Shown in pieces: positions 1-10,197 of a stretch of 64,000 nt of DNA. The number at the start of each line of letters is the position of its first letter. Position 1 is the first letter of the stretch. The translations under genes were made by a program, and so were the position numbers. The stretch covers positions 62,550,160-62,614,159 of the forward strand of contig NC_045446.1 of NCBI RefSeq assembly GCF_002776525.5, in the 5' to 3' direction. The notes under the pieces were generated by a model. That model saw only the letters and a program-made list of their open reading frames with translations, searched no databases and had not been told where the DNA came from. This DNA is from Piliocolobus tephrosceles. Lineage: Eukaryota; Chordata; Mammalia; Primates; Cercopithecidae.

Positions 1-155
1 ACAAAAATTAGCTGGGCATGGTGGTAGGTGCCTGTAATCCCAGCTTCTTGGGAGGCTGAGGCAGGAGAATTGCTTGAACCTGGAAGGTGGAGATTGCAGT
101 GAGCCAAGATCACACCACTGCACTCCAGCCTGGGTGACAGAGCAAGACTCAGTCT

Positions 156-189
<34 letters not shown>
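1..189 (+). mobile_element. Alu, right part, cut by window edge
   Basis: The window opens at the A-rich linker of an Alu. The right monomer follows and ends in a poly(A) run of about 30 bases. The left monomer lies outside the window. Confidence 0.95.
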
Positions 190-191
<2 letters not shown>

Positions 192-213
192 TTAGCACTA
201 GAATTCACTTCCT

Positions 214-520
214 GGCCCGGTAAGGTGGCTCACACCTGTAGTCCCAGCACTTTGGGAGGCTGAGGCGGCTGGATCACATGAGGTCAGGGGTTCCAGACCA
301 GCCTTGCCAACATGGTGAAATCCCATCTCTACTAAAAATACAAAAATTAGCCAGGCATGGTGACACATGCCTGTAATCCCAGCTACTGGGGAGGCTGAAG
401 CATAATTGCTTAAATCCAGGAGATGAAGCATAATTGCTTAAACTCAGGAGGTGAGCAAAGATGGTGCCAGTGCACTCCAGCCTGAGTGACAGAGCAAGAC
501 TCTGTTTCAAAAAAAAAAAA
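214..520 (+). mobile_element. Alu (S-type) with internal tandem duplication
   Basis: It starts GGCCCGGTAAGGTGGCTCAC and ends in poly(A). In the right monomer a 28-base unit is tandemly duplicated (396-423 and 424-451), which is not part of any Alu consensus. Confidence 0.95.
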
Positions 521-524
521 GAAG

Positions 525-833
525 GGCTGGGTGCGGTGGCCTCACACCTGTAATCCCAGCACTTTCAGGGGCCGAGGCAGGCAGATCACGAGGTCAGGAG
601 ATCGAGACCATCCTGGCTAACATGATGAAACCCCATCTCTACTAAAAACACAAAGAATGAGCTGGACGTGGTGGCATGCCCCTGTAATCCTAGCTACTCA
701 GGATACTGAGGCAGGTTAGTTGTTTGAACCCAGGAGGCAGAGGTTGCAGTGAGCTAAGATCGTGCCACTACACTCCAGCATTGGCGACAGAGCAAGACTC
801 CATCTCAAAAAACAAATACAAAAACAAAAAAAA
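525..833 (+). mobile_element. Alu
   Basis: Full-length dimeric Alu with an interrupted A-rich tail (AAACAAATACAAAAAC). It begins 4 bases after the preceding Alu tail. Confidence 0.95.
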
Positions 834-869
834 CTCACTTTCTGCTGATCCTACTTCATATTGCCATAC

Positions 870-2280
870 TGTGTCCGGAACTGGTGGGTTAATTGGTCTC
901 ACTGACTTGAAGAATAAAGCCTCGGAACCTCGCGGTGAGTGTTACAACGTTCTTAAAAGATAGTAGTCCCGAGTTTGTTCCTTCAGCTGTTCAGATGTAT
1001 CCAGTTTCTTCTTTCTAGTGCGTTCGTGGTGAAGGAGTGAAGCTACAGCGTTTGTTCCTTCAGATGTTCAAATGTATCCAGTTTTCTCTTTCTGATGGGT
1101 TAGGGGTGAAGGAGTGAAGCTACAGACCTTTGCAGTGAGTGTTACAGCTCTTAACCACCAGGTGGACCCACACAGTGAGCAGCAGCAAGAGTTTCAAGAG
1201 TTACTGCAAAGACCAAAAGACCACCACCTCCACAGGCTAGAAAGGGACCCAAGCTGATTGGGCTGGTTGGCTAGGCCAGCCTGCTTTTATTCCCTTATCT
1301 GGCCCCACCCACATCCTGCTGATTGGTCTATTTTACAGAGAGCTGATTGGTCCATTTTACAGAGCGCTGACTAGTCCATTTTGACAGAGCACTAGACAGA
1401 AAAGTTCTCCAAGTCCCCACTAGGTTAGCTAGATACAGAGTACTGATCAGTGTATTTATAAACCTTGAGTTAGAGTACTGACTGGTGCGTTTACAATCCT
1501 TTAGCTAGACACAGAGTGCTAGACAGAAAAGTTCTCCAAGTTCCCACTAGGTTAGCTAGGTATGGAGTACTGATTGGTGTATGTACAAACCCTGAGCTAG
1601 ACAAGAGTGCTGATTGGTGCGTTTACAATCCCTTAGCTAGACATAAAGTTTCTCACTACACTCAGGAGCCCAGCTGGCTTCACCCAGTGGATCCCACACG
1701 GGGGCTGCAGGTGGAGCTGCCCTGCCAGTCCCCAGCCATGCCTGCACTCCTCAGCCCTTGGGCGGTTGATGGGACCAGGAACGGAGCGAGGGCGGCGCCC
1801 CTCAGAGAGTCTCGGGCCTGGCGGGAGACCACTGTGGAGGGGGTGGCTTGGGCATGGCAAGCTGCAGGTCCCATCCGTGCCCCATGGTAAGGCGCCCCGG
1901 CGAGAATTCCAGCGCAGTGCATGCGGGCCGCCAGTGCTAGGGGACCCGGTGCAACCTCCGCAGCTGCTGGCCCGGGTGCTAAGCCCCTCACTGCCCTAGG
2001 CCGGTGGCCCCAACCAGCCGCTCGGAGGGCGGGGCCGCTGAGTTCCCGCCCGCCAGAGCCCATGCTGGCCTGTGAGCACAGTGCGCAGACCCGGTTCCCA
2101 CCCACGCCCCTCCCGCCACAGCTCCCCGCAAGCAGAGGCAGCGAGCTCCGGCCTCGGCCAGCCCAGAGAGGAGCTCCCACAGTGCAGACAGGCTGAAGGG
2201 CTCCTCAAGTGTTGCCAGAGTGGATGCAAAGGCGGAGGCGCCGCCCAGAGCGAGGACTGCTAGCACATTGTCACTTCTCA
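870..2280 (-). mobile_element. LTR12 (ERV9) solo LTR
   Basis: The + strand reads the reverse complement of an ERV9/LTR12 LTR, from TGTGTCCGGAACTGG to CATTGTCACTTCTCA, about 1.41 kb. The 4-bp direct repeat ATAC flanks it (866-869 and 2281-2284), the duplication size expected for a gammaretrovirus-like integrase. U3, with a GC-rich 5' part and repeated ATTGGT (CCAAT on the minus strand) elements, R and U5 are all present, but no internal proviral sequence follows. It is therefore a solo LTR left by LTR-LTR recombination. The longer ORFs in the GC-rich part are not genes. Confidence 0.93.
1275..1360 (-). promoter_or_regulatory. LTR12 core promoter and proximal enhancer
   Basis: On the minus strand there is an AATAAAA TATA-like box (1285-1291), a GATAAG motif (1294-1299), a GGGTGG motif (about 1306-1311) and CCAAT boxes (1322-1326 and about 1344-1350). 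This arrangement is known for ERV9 LTRs, which can drive host transcripts. Activity here is not shown by sequence alone; transcription would run toward lower coordinates. Confidence 0.65.
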
Positions 2281-2284
2281 ATAC

Positions 2285-2723
2285 CATTGTCCTCAGGTCC
2301 ACTCTTCTAGTTAGTTGGAATAACTAAGACAAAACGATTATTAATAACAGCAAGTTTTATTAAGTATTTTCTATGTTCCAGCCACTGTGCTGAGTAAATG
2401 AACCATGTCAATTATCTATATAAATGATCAGGTAAGTTTCTCCCAGGTTTGATGGGCATGTATTTCCATGTGATCTCTCCAGTCAATGAAGGTACAATCT
2501 CTCAGTGACAGCAGGTAAACCACATCTGAGAAATCTTGGAGAAACTCATCTAAGCATTTTTCAAAAAGGAAGTTAACAGCTACTGAATACTGAGCATATA
2601 TTCTGAGTCTAGCATTGTGCTAACAAGCACTTTACATGAATAAATTCACAATCCCTGCATTAACACAAGTTAGACACTACTAGCATCACACACTTATGTA
2701 AGTCAGAGGCCAAAGTATTACCC
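2285..2723 (-). repeat. MIR-like fragments between two LTR12 copies
   Basis: Two stretches (about 2350-2430 and 2568-2723) resemble MIR in reverse orientation: CACTGTGCTGAG and TAGCATTGTGCTAACAAGCAC followed by TTTACATGAAT. They are heavily diverged. No gene is seen, and no ERV9 internal sequence, so the two LTRs do not flank a provirus. Confidence 0.6.
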
Positions 2724-2727
2724 ATTA

Positions 2728-3960
2728 TATGTGCAGAATGGGTGGGTTATTGGTCTCACTGACTTCAAGAATGAAGCTGCGGACCCTCACGGTGAGTGTT
2801 ACCGTTCTTAAAGATGGTGTGTCCGGAGTTTGTTCCTTCAGATGTTCAGATGGGTCTGGAGCTTCTTCCTTCTGGTGGGTTCATGGTCTCACTGTCAGCA
2901 GTGAAGCTGCAAACCTTCGTGGTGAGTGTTACAGCTGTTAAAGGCAGCACCTCTGGAGTTGTTCTTTCCAGTGGGTTCGTGGTCTCCCTGGCTTCAGGAG
3001 TGAAGCTGCAGACCTTCGCAGTGAGTGTTACAGCTCATAACAGCAGCGTGGACCCAAAAAGTGAAAAACAGCAAGATTTATTGCAAACAGTGAAAGAACA
3101 AAGCTTCCACGATGGGGAAAAAGACCACAGCCGGTTGCCACTGCTGGCTTGGGCAGCCTGCTTTTATTCCCTTATCTGGCCCCACCCACATCCTGCTGAT
3201 TGGTCCATTTTACAGAGAGCTGATTGGTCCGGCTTGACATAGTGCTGATTGGTGCATTTACAAACCCTGAGGTAGACACAGAGTGCTGATTGGTGCACAT
3301 ACAATCCTCTGGCTAGATATAAAAGTTCTCCAAGTTCCCATCTGGTTCAGGAGCCCAGGTGGCTTCACCCAGTGGATCCTGCAGCGGGGCTGCAGGCGAG
3401 CTGCCCGCCAGTCCCCAGCTGCAGCTGCACTCCTCAGCCCTTGGGCTGTTGATGGGAGGGGGCTCCTCGGAGAGGCTCAGGCCCACCGCAGGGGGAGGAG
3501 CTCAGACGTGGCGCGCTGCATGCAGGTCCCGAGTCCTGCCCCTCCACGAGGCAGCTGAGGCCCAACCAGAATTTGAGTGCAGCGCCGGCGGGCGGGCACT
3601 GCTGGGGGACCTGGTGCAACCTCCACAGCTGCTGGTCCAGGTGCTAAGCCTCTCACTGCCCTGGGCCGGCGGTGCCAGCTGGCCGCTCCGTGTGCGGGGC
3701 CTGCCGAGCCCGCTCCTGCACTGGCCCCCACCCCGCGGAACTCGCACTGGCCAGTGAGCGCCGTGTGCAGCCCTGGTTCCCACTCATGCTTCTCCCTCCA
3801 CACCTCCCCACAAGCAGAGGGAGGCAGCTTCGACCTCAGCCAGCCCAGTGAGGGGCTCCCACGCGTGGCGGGCTGAAGGGCTCCTCAAGCACCGCCAGAG
3901 TGGACAACAAGGCCGAGGAGGCACTGAGAGTGGGGGCTGCTAGCACATTGTCACCTCTCA
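2728..3960 (-). mobile_element. LTR12 (ERV9) solo LTR, second copy
   Basis: Same family and orientation as the copy at 870-2280, about 1.23 kb, ending CATTGTCACCTCTCA. The 4-bp repeat ATTA flanks it (2724-2727 and 3961-3964). Its own duplication shows it is an independent insertion and not the other LTR of one provirus. The left terminus is diverged (TATGTGCAGAAT against TGTGTCCGGAAT in the third copy). Confidence 0.92.
3155..3225 (-). promoter_or_regulatory. LTR12 core promoter region, second copy
   Basis: The same motif order as in the first copy is preserved: AATAAAA (3162-3168 on the minus strand), GATAAG, GGGTGG and CCAAT (3199-3203). It would fire toward lower coordinates. Confidence 0.6.
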
Positions 3961-3964
3961 ATTA

Positions 3965-4284
3965 CACAACGTTTCCTAACGAAGGAACTTGTGTGTGTGT
4001 GTGTGTAAAGTCTTCTGCATTACTTTTTCTCAAAAATATTGAACACTTTCCTTATTCACAAATAGAAGATAGTAAATATAATCTTTTACTGATGATCAAG
4101 GTTATTGCTATCCTAATTGATTTTTATATGATAGATGTAGAACTCTTAAACACTAACTCAAATCATGCTCTGAAAATAAGCAAATCTCTTAATTGCCTCC
4201 TTTTCTTGTCATCTGTTTCTTTCCCATAGAATTGAAGTGTAGCATGTGGCCTCTGGACGGGGTAATATGGCTTCTTATTACATT
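3965..4284. other. Unassigned sequence with short (GT)n
   Basis: AT-rich sequence without a recognisable gene or repeat family. A short GT dinucleotide run lies at 3990-4006. Confidence 0.6.
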
Positions 4285-4736
4285 AAAGATAAGGATTTAG
4301 TTTGTGATAAATCTGGCACTTTATGTAAGTGGGGAAAATATGAATTATTTAATAAACAGTGTTGGGACAACTGGGTGGTCAACTGGGGAAAAAATAAATT
4401 AGATTTCTATCTTACCCCTTCGCCAAAATAAATGCCATCTGAATCAAAAGACTTAAACGTGAAAAAGAAACAATAAACATGCCAGAAGAGAACATGAAGT
4501 GATTTTTCAAAATAGCTTTGGCGTAGGGAAGCTTCCTAAGCACGACACAAAACTCAGACCCACAATAGAAAAGACTGATGTATTTGACTCTACAAGTAAT
4601 TATTCTGATTGAAAAATATCATGAACAATAAAAAATGTAAATGATAATCTGGGAAGAATATATTCACACCACAAATTGGAGAGCTAAGTAACACAGAGAA
4701 CTCATAAAATATCAAAAAGACCTACAATGGAATAAG
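4285..4736 (+). mobile_element. L1 fragment (old, ORF2 3' part)
   Basis: Contains degenerate L1 ORF2 sequence (GTTGGGACAACTGGGTGGTC, then lysine-rich codons), full of stops. Orientation is plus. An old L1M-type copy; the subfamily is not resolved. Confidence 0.8.
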
Positions 4737-4905
4737 CAAGGCAATGCCTCTGCTAGCTCATGCAGTGCCACTGGGAAAAGTAAAGAAAGCAGACACCTCA
4801 GAATGAATTAGAAAAAGGGGTTCCTAGGCAGTGTACATGTCCCAGGGAGCAGTGTGCTCTCCTATTGGTTTAGGCTTTTGAGCCGCACACCAACTGCATA
4901 TCCAA
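4737..4905. other. Unidentified insert within L1
   Basis: About 170 bases that do not match the L1 context on either side, where the L1 text resumes at GGGCAAAGGACTTGA (about 4917). The family is not recognised. Confidence 0.4.
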
Positions 4906-5776
4906 ATGTAGCTGCTTGGGCAAAGGACTTGACCCAAGACCTCATGAGAAATGAAATATAAGTCATATTTAAATATATGAAAATATGCTCAATACACCCA
5001 TGAGAAGAAACATACAAATTAAAACTGTAGTCATCCATATCTTACAGCATATACAAAAATGAACTCAAAATGAATTGTCCTAAATGTAAAACCTAAGACT
5101 CCAAAATTTCTTAAAGAAAACATAGGAGGAAATCTTTGTGACTTTGGATAAAGCAGATTTCTTAAATACAACATGAAAAACACAATGCATAAAAGAAAAA
5201 AAAAGATCAATTTGACTTCATCAAAATTAGGAACTTTTGCTCCTCAAAAGCCACTATTAAGAGAATGGATAAGTTGTAGAGTGGAGAAAATATTTGCAAT
5301 TATATATCCAGTGAGGGACTTACACCCAGAATATGAAAATAATTCTCAAAACTCAATAAGAAAATCACCCAATTTTTATATTGGAAAAAAGATTTGAAGA
5401 GATAACTTGCCACTGTCAAATAAGAACACTAAAAAAACACCCTCAATATCATTGCTCTTTAGATAAATAAAAATTGAAACCATGAATTATGTATCTATTA
5501 AAATGTCTGACTGGCCATACCACATGAGGATGTGGAGCAACTGGAGCTCTCATATACTGCTGAAGGGGAATGTGAAATGGTACAACCCCTTTTGAAAACA
5601 ATTTGACAGTTTGTTTAGAGGTTAAACAAGCACATACCATATGATCCAGCCATTCCAACTTCTAGGTTTATTCGCCAAGGAGAACAAAAACATATGTTCA
5701 CACAAAGACCTGTACATGAATGTTCATAGCAACTTTTTAAAAGCTGCAAACTAAAAATATTACCAAAACACTAGAA
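4906..5776 (+). mobile_element. L1 fragments (ORF2 3' part)
   Basis: Starts with L1 text just downstream of the previous piece. It then restarts around 5035 with an earlier ORF2 position (AACTCAAAATGAATT, then AACATAGGAGGAAATCTTTG), so there are two L1 copies or a tandem rearrangement. It is disrupted by stops and cut at about 5776 by an LTR-like segment. Confidence 0.8.
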
Positions 5777-6287
5777 ACACTAGGACTTTGGTCTAGGTCC
5801 AGGGAGGGTCCTGCTCCTCCCCATATACCAGAGCTTTGGTCTAGGTCAAGGGTTTGGTCTAGGTCAGGGGTTTGGCTTTCATCAGGGGTTTGGTCTAGGT
5901 TTGGGGTGGGGCCTACTGCTCCCCTTTCTTGGTGCTACAGCCTAGGAGATGGGAGCTCAGTCTCAAATTCATCTCCCTGACTGACTAAAACTAGAGGTTT
6001 ATACATCAGGGAAGAAATGTAACAATGTGTAAGAAAACAGGAACTAGGGAGGGGCAAAGGAAGCAATCATAATGAATAAGGGGTTGTCATCTGGTGCTGT
6101 GATCCGGTGAGTTTCAGTTCTTTGATACTTTTTCCAGAAGCCTGAAGGTTGTTTGCTGAGGAAGGAACTCAGATAAAACAAATACAAATTTCAAGGTTTA
6201 AGATCAGGAGGTTCAATTTCTATGTTTATCAAAAAGATAACTATTTGATAAACATAGATAAACATTTGGGACTATTGGATTGGTTTC
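5777..6287. mobile_element. Unidentified LTR-like insert splitting L1
   Basis: L1 text stops after ACACTAGAAAC and resumes at AACAACCTAAATG, so about 510 bases were inserted. The first 130 bases hold a degenerate minisatellite built on TTTGGTCTAGGTC (about 5787-5902). The remainder looks like LTR sequence, but I cannot name the family and found no convincing target-site duplication. Confidence 0.45.
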
Positions 6288-6770
6288 AAAAACAACCTAA
6301 ATGTCTATCAATACATGAAAGGATAAACAAATTGTGGGATATCCATAGGATGGAATGTGACTCAGCAATAAAAAGGAACTATTGATATGCACAATGACAT
6401 AGATGAACCTCAAGATATTAATGCTGAATGAAGCAAGTCAGTTCTAGAAATAAGTAAGCAAGCAAACACAGACTAAACGTAGTATTATCCAATTTTATAA
6501 GATTCTAGAAAATAAAAGCAAATATAGTATATAGTAACATAAAGCAGAACAGTAATTGTGTGGGGATGATAGGATTACAAGGGTAGTGGGAGGAAGGGTT
6601 TAAAAAGGGACACAAGAGACTTTTGCGGGTGATGGATATAGTCATTATCTTGATTGTGGTGATGGTTTCACAGGGTACATATGTCAAAATTCATTAAATT
6701 TACACTTTAAACGTGAAATTTATTGTATGTCAGTTATACTTCAATAAAGCTGTTTCAAAAAGCTATAATG
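6288..6770 (+). mobile_element. L1 fragment, 3' UTR end
   Basis: Classic old-L1 3' sequence: GGATAAACAAATTGTGGGAT, GGGTGATGGATATAG, and TTCAATAAAGCTGTTT at the end, containing the AATAAA signal. It continues the copy interrupted at 5776. Confidence 0.85.
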
Positions 6771-6774
6771 AGAT

Positions 6775-7395
6775 ATAGTTCATCTCAGACTGGCATATAT
6801 ATTACATGTATTATTATGTATTTATATATATAAAACTGTGTGGCAAGTTTGTAAAGAAAAAGACACTCATATTTTTGGTGGAAAAGTAAATAGGTACAAC
6901 TTCAATGGTGGGCTACTTGACAATATGAAAATATTGGAATTTAAAATCTAGATATACTTGCAGGTGTATAAAATGAGAAATGTTTTGGGATATTTGTAAG
7001 AAAAAGAGATGAGAATCAATCTGAATGTCCATCACTAGGACATTCGTCAAATGCATTAAAGCTAAACAATGGAATATTTGTTTAAACAGGGTAACACTGT
7101 TTTAATATGGAATGCACTGAGATATTTTAGGTACAAAAAAAATTCAAGGCACAGAACAACTGTATACAACCACTGGTGTTATTTGACACATATATCTACC
7201 TATGTGGTTCTATACCTGGGATATCTCTGGAAGGATATCCATCCTATGTGTATAATAAAAATTGTTGCCCAATGGTTGGGCAAAGTGGGGCTGGAGGATA
7301 AGGGACAGAAGTAGGGAGGGAAGAAGAGTTTACTTTTCATTGTATACTTGAATTTTGTTCTATATGTACGTATTATATATTCAATCCAATCAACC
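6775..7395 (+). mobile_element. Ancient L1 3' fragment
   Basis: Diverged L1ME/L1M5-like text: GAATGTCCATCACTAGGACA, then GGAAGGATATCCAT, and TTTTCATTGTATACTTGAAT near the end. No coding capacity. Confidence 0.65.
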
Positions 7396-7682
7396 AATCC
7401 CTATTATTTCTATATCAATGTTAACTTTAAATTACTTCTGGCATCAGGGAGAGGGAGTGCTTTTAATTTCCTCCAGACTGACACATTTTTTCTCAAGTAG
7501 AGACACTGACATCTTGTGGGCTTTTGGGATAATGCAGTGAAATAGCATTAAAAATCAGCATATTCACCATTCCATTCCATTCCACTCCACTCCATTCCTC
7601 TCAACAAATTATTTGGCATTCAATACCTACGCTGGGCTTTCGTCCAACTCTCCAAAGCTTACAAAGTTTCAGTAATATTCAG
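7396..7682. other. Unassigned, with short ATTCC-type run
   Basis: No gene recognised. A small run of ATTCC/ACTCC pentamers lies at 7568-7598. It is too short to call satellite DNA. Confidence 0.5.
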
Positions 7683-8000
7683 CCTCATTTATTGAGCACC
7701 TGTAAGGCACTGAGTAGAGAAACTGCAGTCATGAAGAAGTCATGGAGCTCTGGAGGGGCGTGCAGACAATAGGCCATGTCAGCAGAGAGTGGTGAGTGCC
7801 ACGGTTGAGATAATTCAGGTTTCTCTGGGAGCACATAGTAGGGTGAGTGGTCAGAGAAGGCTTCCTAAAGGAAGTGACATCTGAGCTGAGCTCTGCAGGA
7901 GGAGCCAGAATTGACCAGATGAAAGGGATTAGAGTAGCTGATGTAGGGCGGGGCACTTGGAGAATGGGGTCACTGTAGGTAAAGGGAACCCTATGGGCAA
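7683..8000. repeat. Ancient L2/MIR-type repeat
   Basis: Text such as TTATTGAGCACCTGTAAGGC and GAAGGCTTCCTAAAGGAAGT, then GACATCTGAGCTGAGCTCTG, is typical of old mammalian interspersed repeats. The exact family is uncertain. Confidence 0.5.
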
Positions 8001-8129
8001 ATTAGCAGAGGCAAGAGTGCAATTCTTTTTTTTTTTTTGGCAATACATGTTTGAGGAACTGAGTGTTTAGTGTGGATTAAGTGTAGAGTGGGTGGGGCTA
8101 AGAGGGGAAAATGAGGCTGGACCAGATGG

Positions 8130-8220
8130 GTTAAGTAACTTACTAGGTTCTCCCAGCAAGTACTTAGTGCACCAAGAATTTGAACCCAGGGCTAAATGAC
8201 TTAACCACTTTCTCTTATAC
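8130..8220 (-). repeat. MIR fragment
   Basis: GGTTAAGTAACTTACTAGG and TTTGAACCCAGGGCTAAATG match the reverse complement of MIR core and tRNA-derived sequence. Confidence 0.65.
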
Positions 8221-8327
8221 TCACCATGAAGACTTTGCTCCATGAGCCTTTCCTAGACCCCATGCCTACTGCTGCTCTGCTTCTTCCAACTGGGCACAAA
8301 GCTGAGCCATCTGCTTTCCCTCTCTTC

Positions 8328-8440
8328 CTCCTTCTTTCCCTCTCCCCTCCTCTCCCCTCCCCCTCCCTCCCTCCCTCCTTCCTTCCTCTCTTCCTCCCTT
8401 CCTCCCTTCCTCCCTTCCTTTCTTCCTTTCTTCCTTCCAC
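8328..8440. repeat. Pyrimidine simple repeat (TCCC/CTTC)n
   Basis: Over 100 bases almost purely C and T on the plus strand, including runs of CTCC and CTTC. ORFs across it are artefacts of low complexity. Confidence 0.9.
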
Positions 8441-8711
8441 GTTGCTTGTTTTCTGTAGCCTTGGTTCTAGGGAGAAGACAGAGAAGGCACTTTGGGTCAG
8501 GAGGTGATAATTCAGATCTCAGAGGAACTGTCCACTCTGCTCATGTTGATAGATAAAGCTGATAGATAAAAATGATTCCTGAGTCAGAGCCTCTCTCCAT
8601 CTCCCCAGCTTAGTAGAGCAGAGGGGAGCCTGTGGCGGGGGTGGTGGATGAGCCCTGACATTGAAAGCTGCCTCTCTCAGTAGTAGCCCTCTGTCTATTC
8701 ATGGGCAAATG

Positions 8712-9003
8712 AATGTGTGTATGTGTTTACTGAGTGCTTACTATGAGCAAGACTCTGATTTTGCTGCTTATGCTACATTAATTCCAACAACAGTCCTATG
8801 AGGAAGATATTCTCTCCACTTTACAGATTCAAAAAACCCATAATGGAGCAGCCTTGTTAGTGAAGTATGCAGCATGTCAGTCTCATAAAAAAAAAAAAAA
8901 AGGTGGAAAGGTTAAGTAATTTGGCCAGGGTCACCTAGCTTGTAAATGGCAAAAATGGGGCTCAAATGGTCTGAATCCAAAGTCCAGACTGTTAACCACT
9001 ACA
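8712..9003 (-). repeat. MIR, nearly full span, interrupted by A-run
   Basis: Reverse-oriented MIR: TACTGAGTGCTTACTATGAG, CCTATGAGGAAGATAT, CTTTACAGATTC, then GGTTAAGTAATTTGGCCAGG and CAGACTGTTAACCACTA. About 60 foreign bases including A14 (8888-8901) interrupt it. Confidence 0.75.
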
Positions 9004-9815
9004 AAATCTCAGCTCCCAGGAAAAAACAAAGATCCACATGTGATAGACATCTGTGAAGTTTGCCTGAGGTATGGAGGAAGAGAAGAATTGAAAGTATAGT
9101 CAACACAGTGCTGAGCCAATATGATACATTCTGAGCTGGGATGTGTGCGAGGGTGCACTCTCACATAACTGAACCAAAGGCACAAACAAATGAAAGGGAG
9201 GAAGGAAAACTCCAGGCAGGAAGGAATTCCCAGATGCTCGGCTCGGCTGCACAGATAGCTCTTCCTTGAGAGCTAATGGGATGACCACCGTCACTCCTTT
9301 TCCAAGCTTGAAGGGGCTCCCAGTGTTTCTAACTGGACAGTCATAAGACAAACTCCTTTTTCTTCTTCGTTCGTCTGAGATATTTGGCAGCCTTCAAATA
9401 TAACCTTACTAGAATGCTGACAAAAGAACAAAATCTTAAAAAGCAAAGGGACAAGTGTAATTCTAGAGCACATATTTCTGATAGAGCACATATTTCTGAT
9501 AGAACAGCGAGTGAATTCTGGCCATAGATGTGCTGGCTGGGCCCTCTGGTGGGCAATGAAACTTCTACTCCTTCCCTTCCCTCCACCCCATATCTGTTTT
9601 GCTTGGATGATAGAGCAAGCTACTTTGTCTCCTGTCACAGAATGGGTTCTCCGGAAGCAGAAGCTGAGATGGAGTTGTGGGTGCAAGATGGTTACTAGGG
9701 ATCAATATCTGTGAGGAGAAGCGGGAGGGAGCAGGATTGGGCAGAGGAAGAAACTGAACTGTGACACAGACCTGGCCAAGGCTTGGCCAATTGTATTTGT
9801 CTGGTCAAGGCTTGG
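9004..9815. other. No gene; contains an 18-bp perfect tandem duplication
   Basis: No recognisable gene or repeat family. AGAGCACATATTTCTGAT occurs twice in tandem at 9465-9482 and 9483-9500. A looser 29-base duplication (CTGGYCAAGGCTTGGCCAA) lies at 9772-9820, next to the LTR insertion site. Confidence 0.6.
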
Positions 9816-9820
9816 CCAAC

Positions 9821-10192
9821 TATATTAGTTCATTCTCACGCTGCTATGAAGAAATACCCAAGACTGGGTAATTTATAAACGAAAGAGGTTTTAATTGACT
9901 CACACTTGCGCATTGCTGAGGAGCTCTCAGGAAACTTATAATCGTGGCAGGAGGGGAAGCAATCACATCCTTCTTCATGTGATGGCAGGAGAGAGGAATG
10001 AGAACCAAGCAAAGGGGGAGTCCCTTATAAAACCATCAGATCTCATGAGAACTTACTATCACGAGAATAGCATGGGGGAAACTGCCCCCATGATTCAATT
10101 ACTTCCCATTGGGTCCCTCCCATGACACCTCGGGATTATGGGAACTACAATTCACGATGAGATTTGAGTGGGGACACAGCCAAACCATATCA
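9821..10192 (-). mobile_element. THE1/MST-type MaLR solo LTR
   Basis: Reads as the reverse complement of a THE1-class LTR: TATATTAGTTCATTCTCACG at one end, GACTGGGTAATTTATAAAC, ATGATTCAATTACTTCCC, and GGGGACACAGCCAAACCATA at the other. The 5-bp direct repeat CCAAC flanks it exactly (9816-9820 and 10193-10197), as expected for ERVL-MaLR integration. No internal sequence remains. Confidence 0.93.
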
Positions 10193-10197
10193 CCAAC

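Noticed and set aside
198..510. Alu-derived ORFs with recurring translated Alu motifs, here and at dozens of other sites
   Set aside because: These are the well-known chance reading frames of reverse-oriented Alu sequence, not proteins.
1516..2302. Several overlapping GC-rich ORFs up to 166 codons on both strands, CpG-island-like
   Set aside because: They lie wholly in the GC-rich U3 part of an LTR12, and equivalent ORFs recur in the second copy.
8712..9003. tRNA-like segment
   Set aside because: The tRNA-derived promoter part belongs to a diverged MIR; no cloverleaf can be closed.
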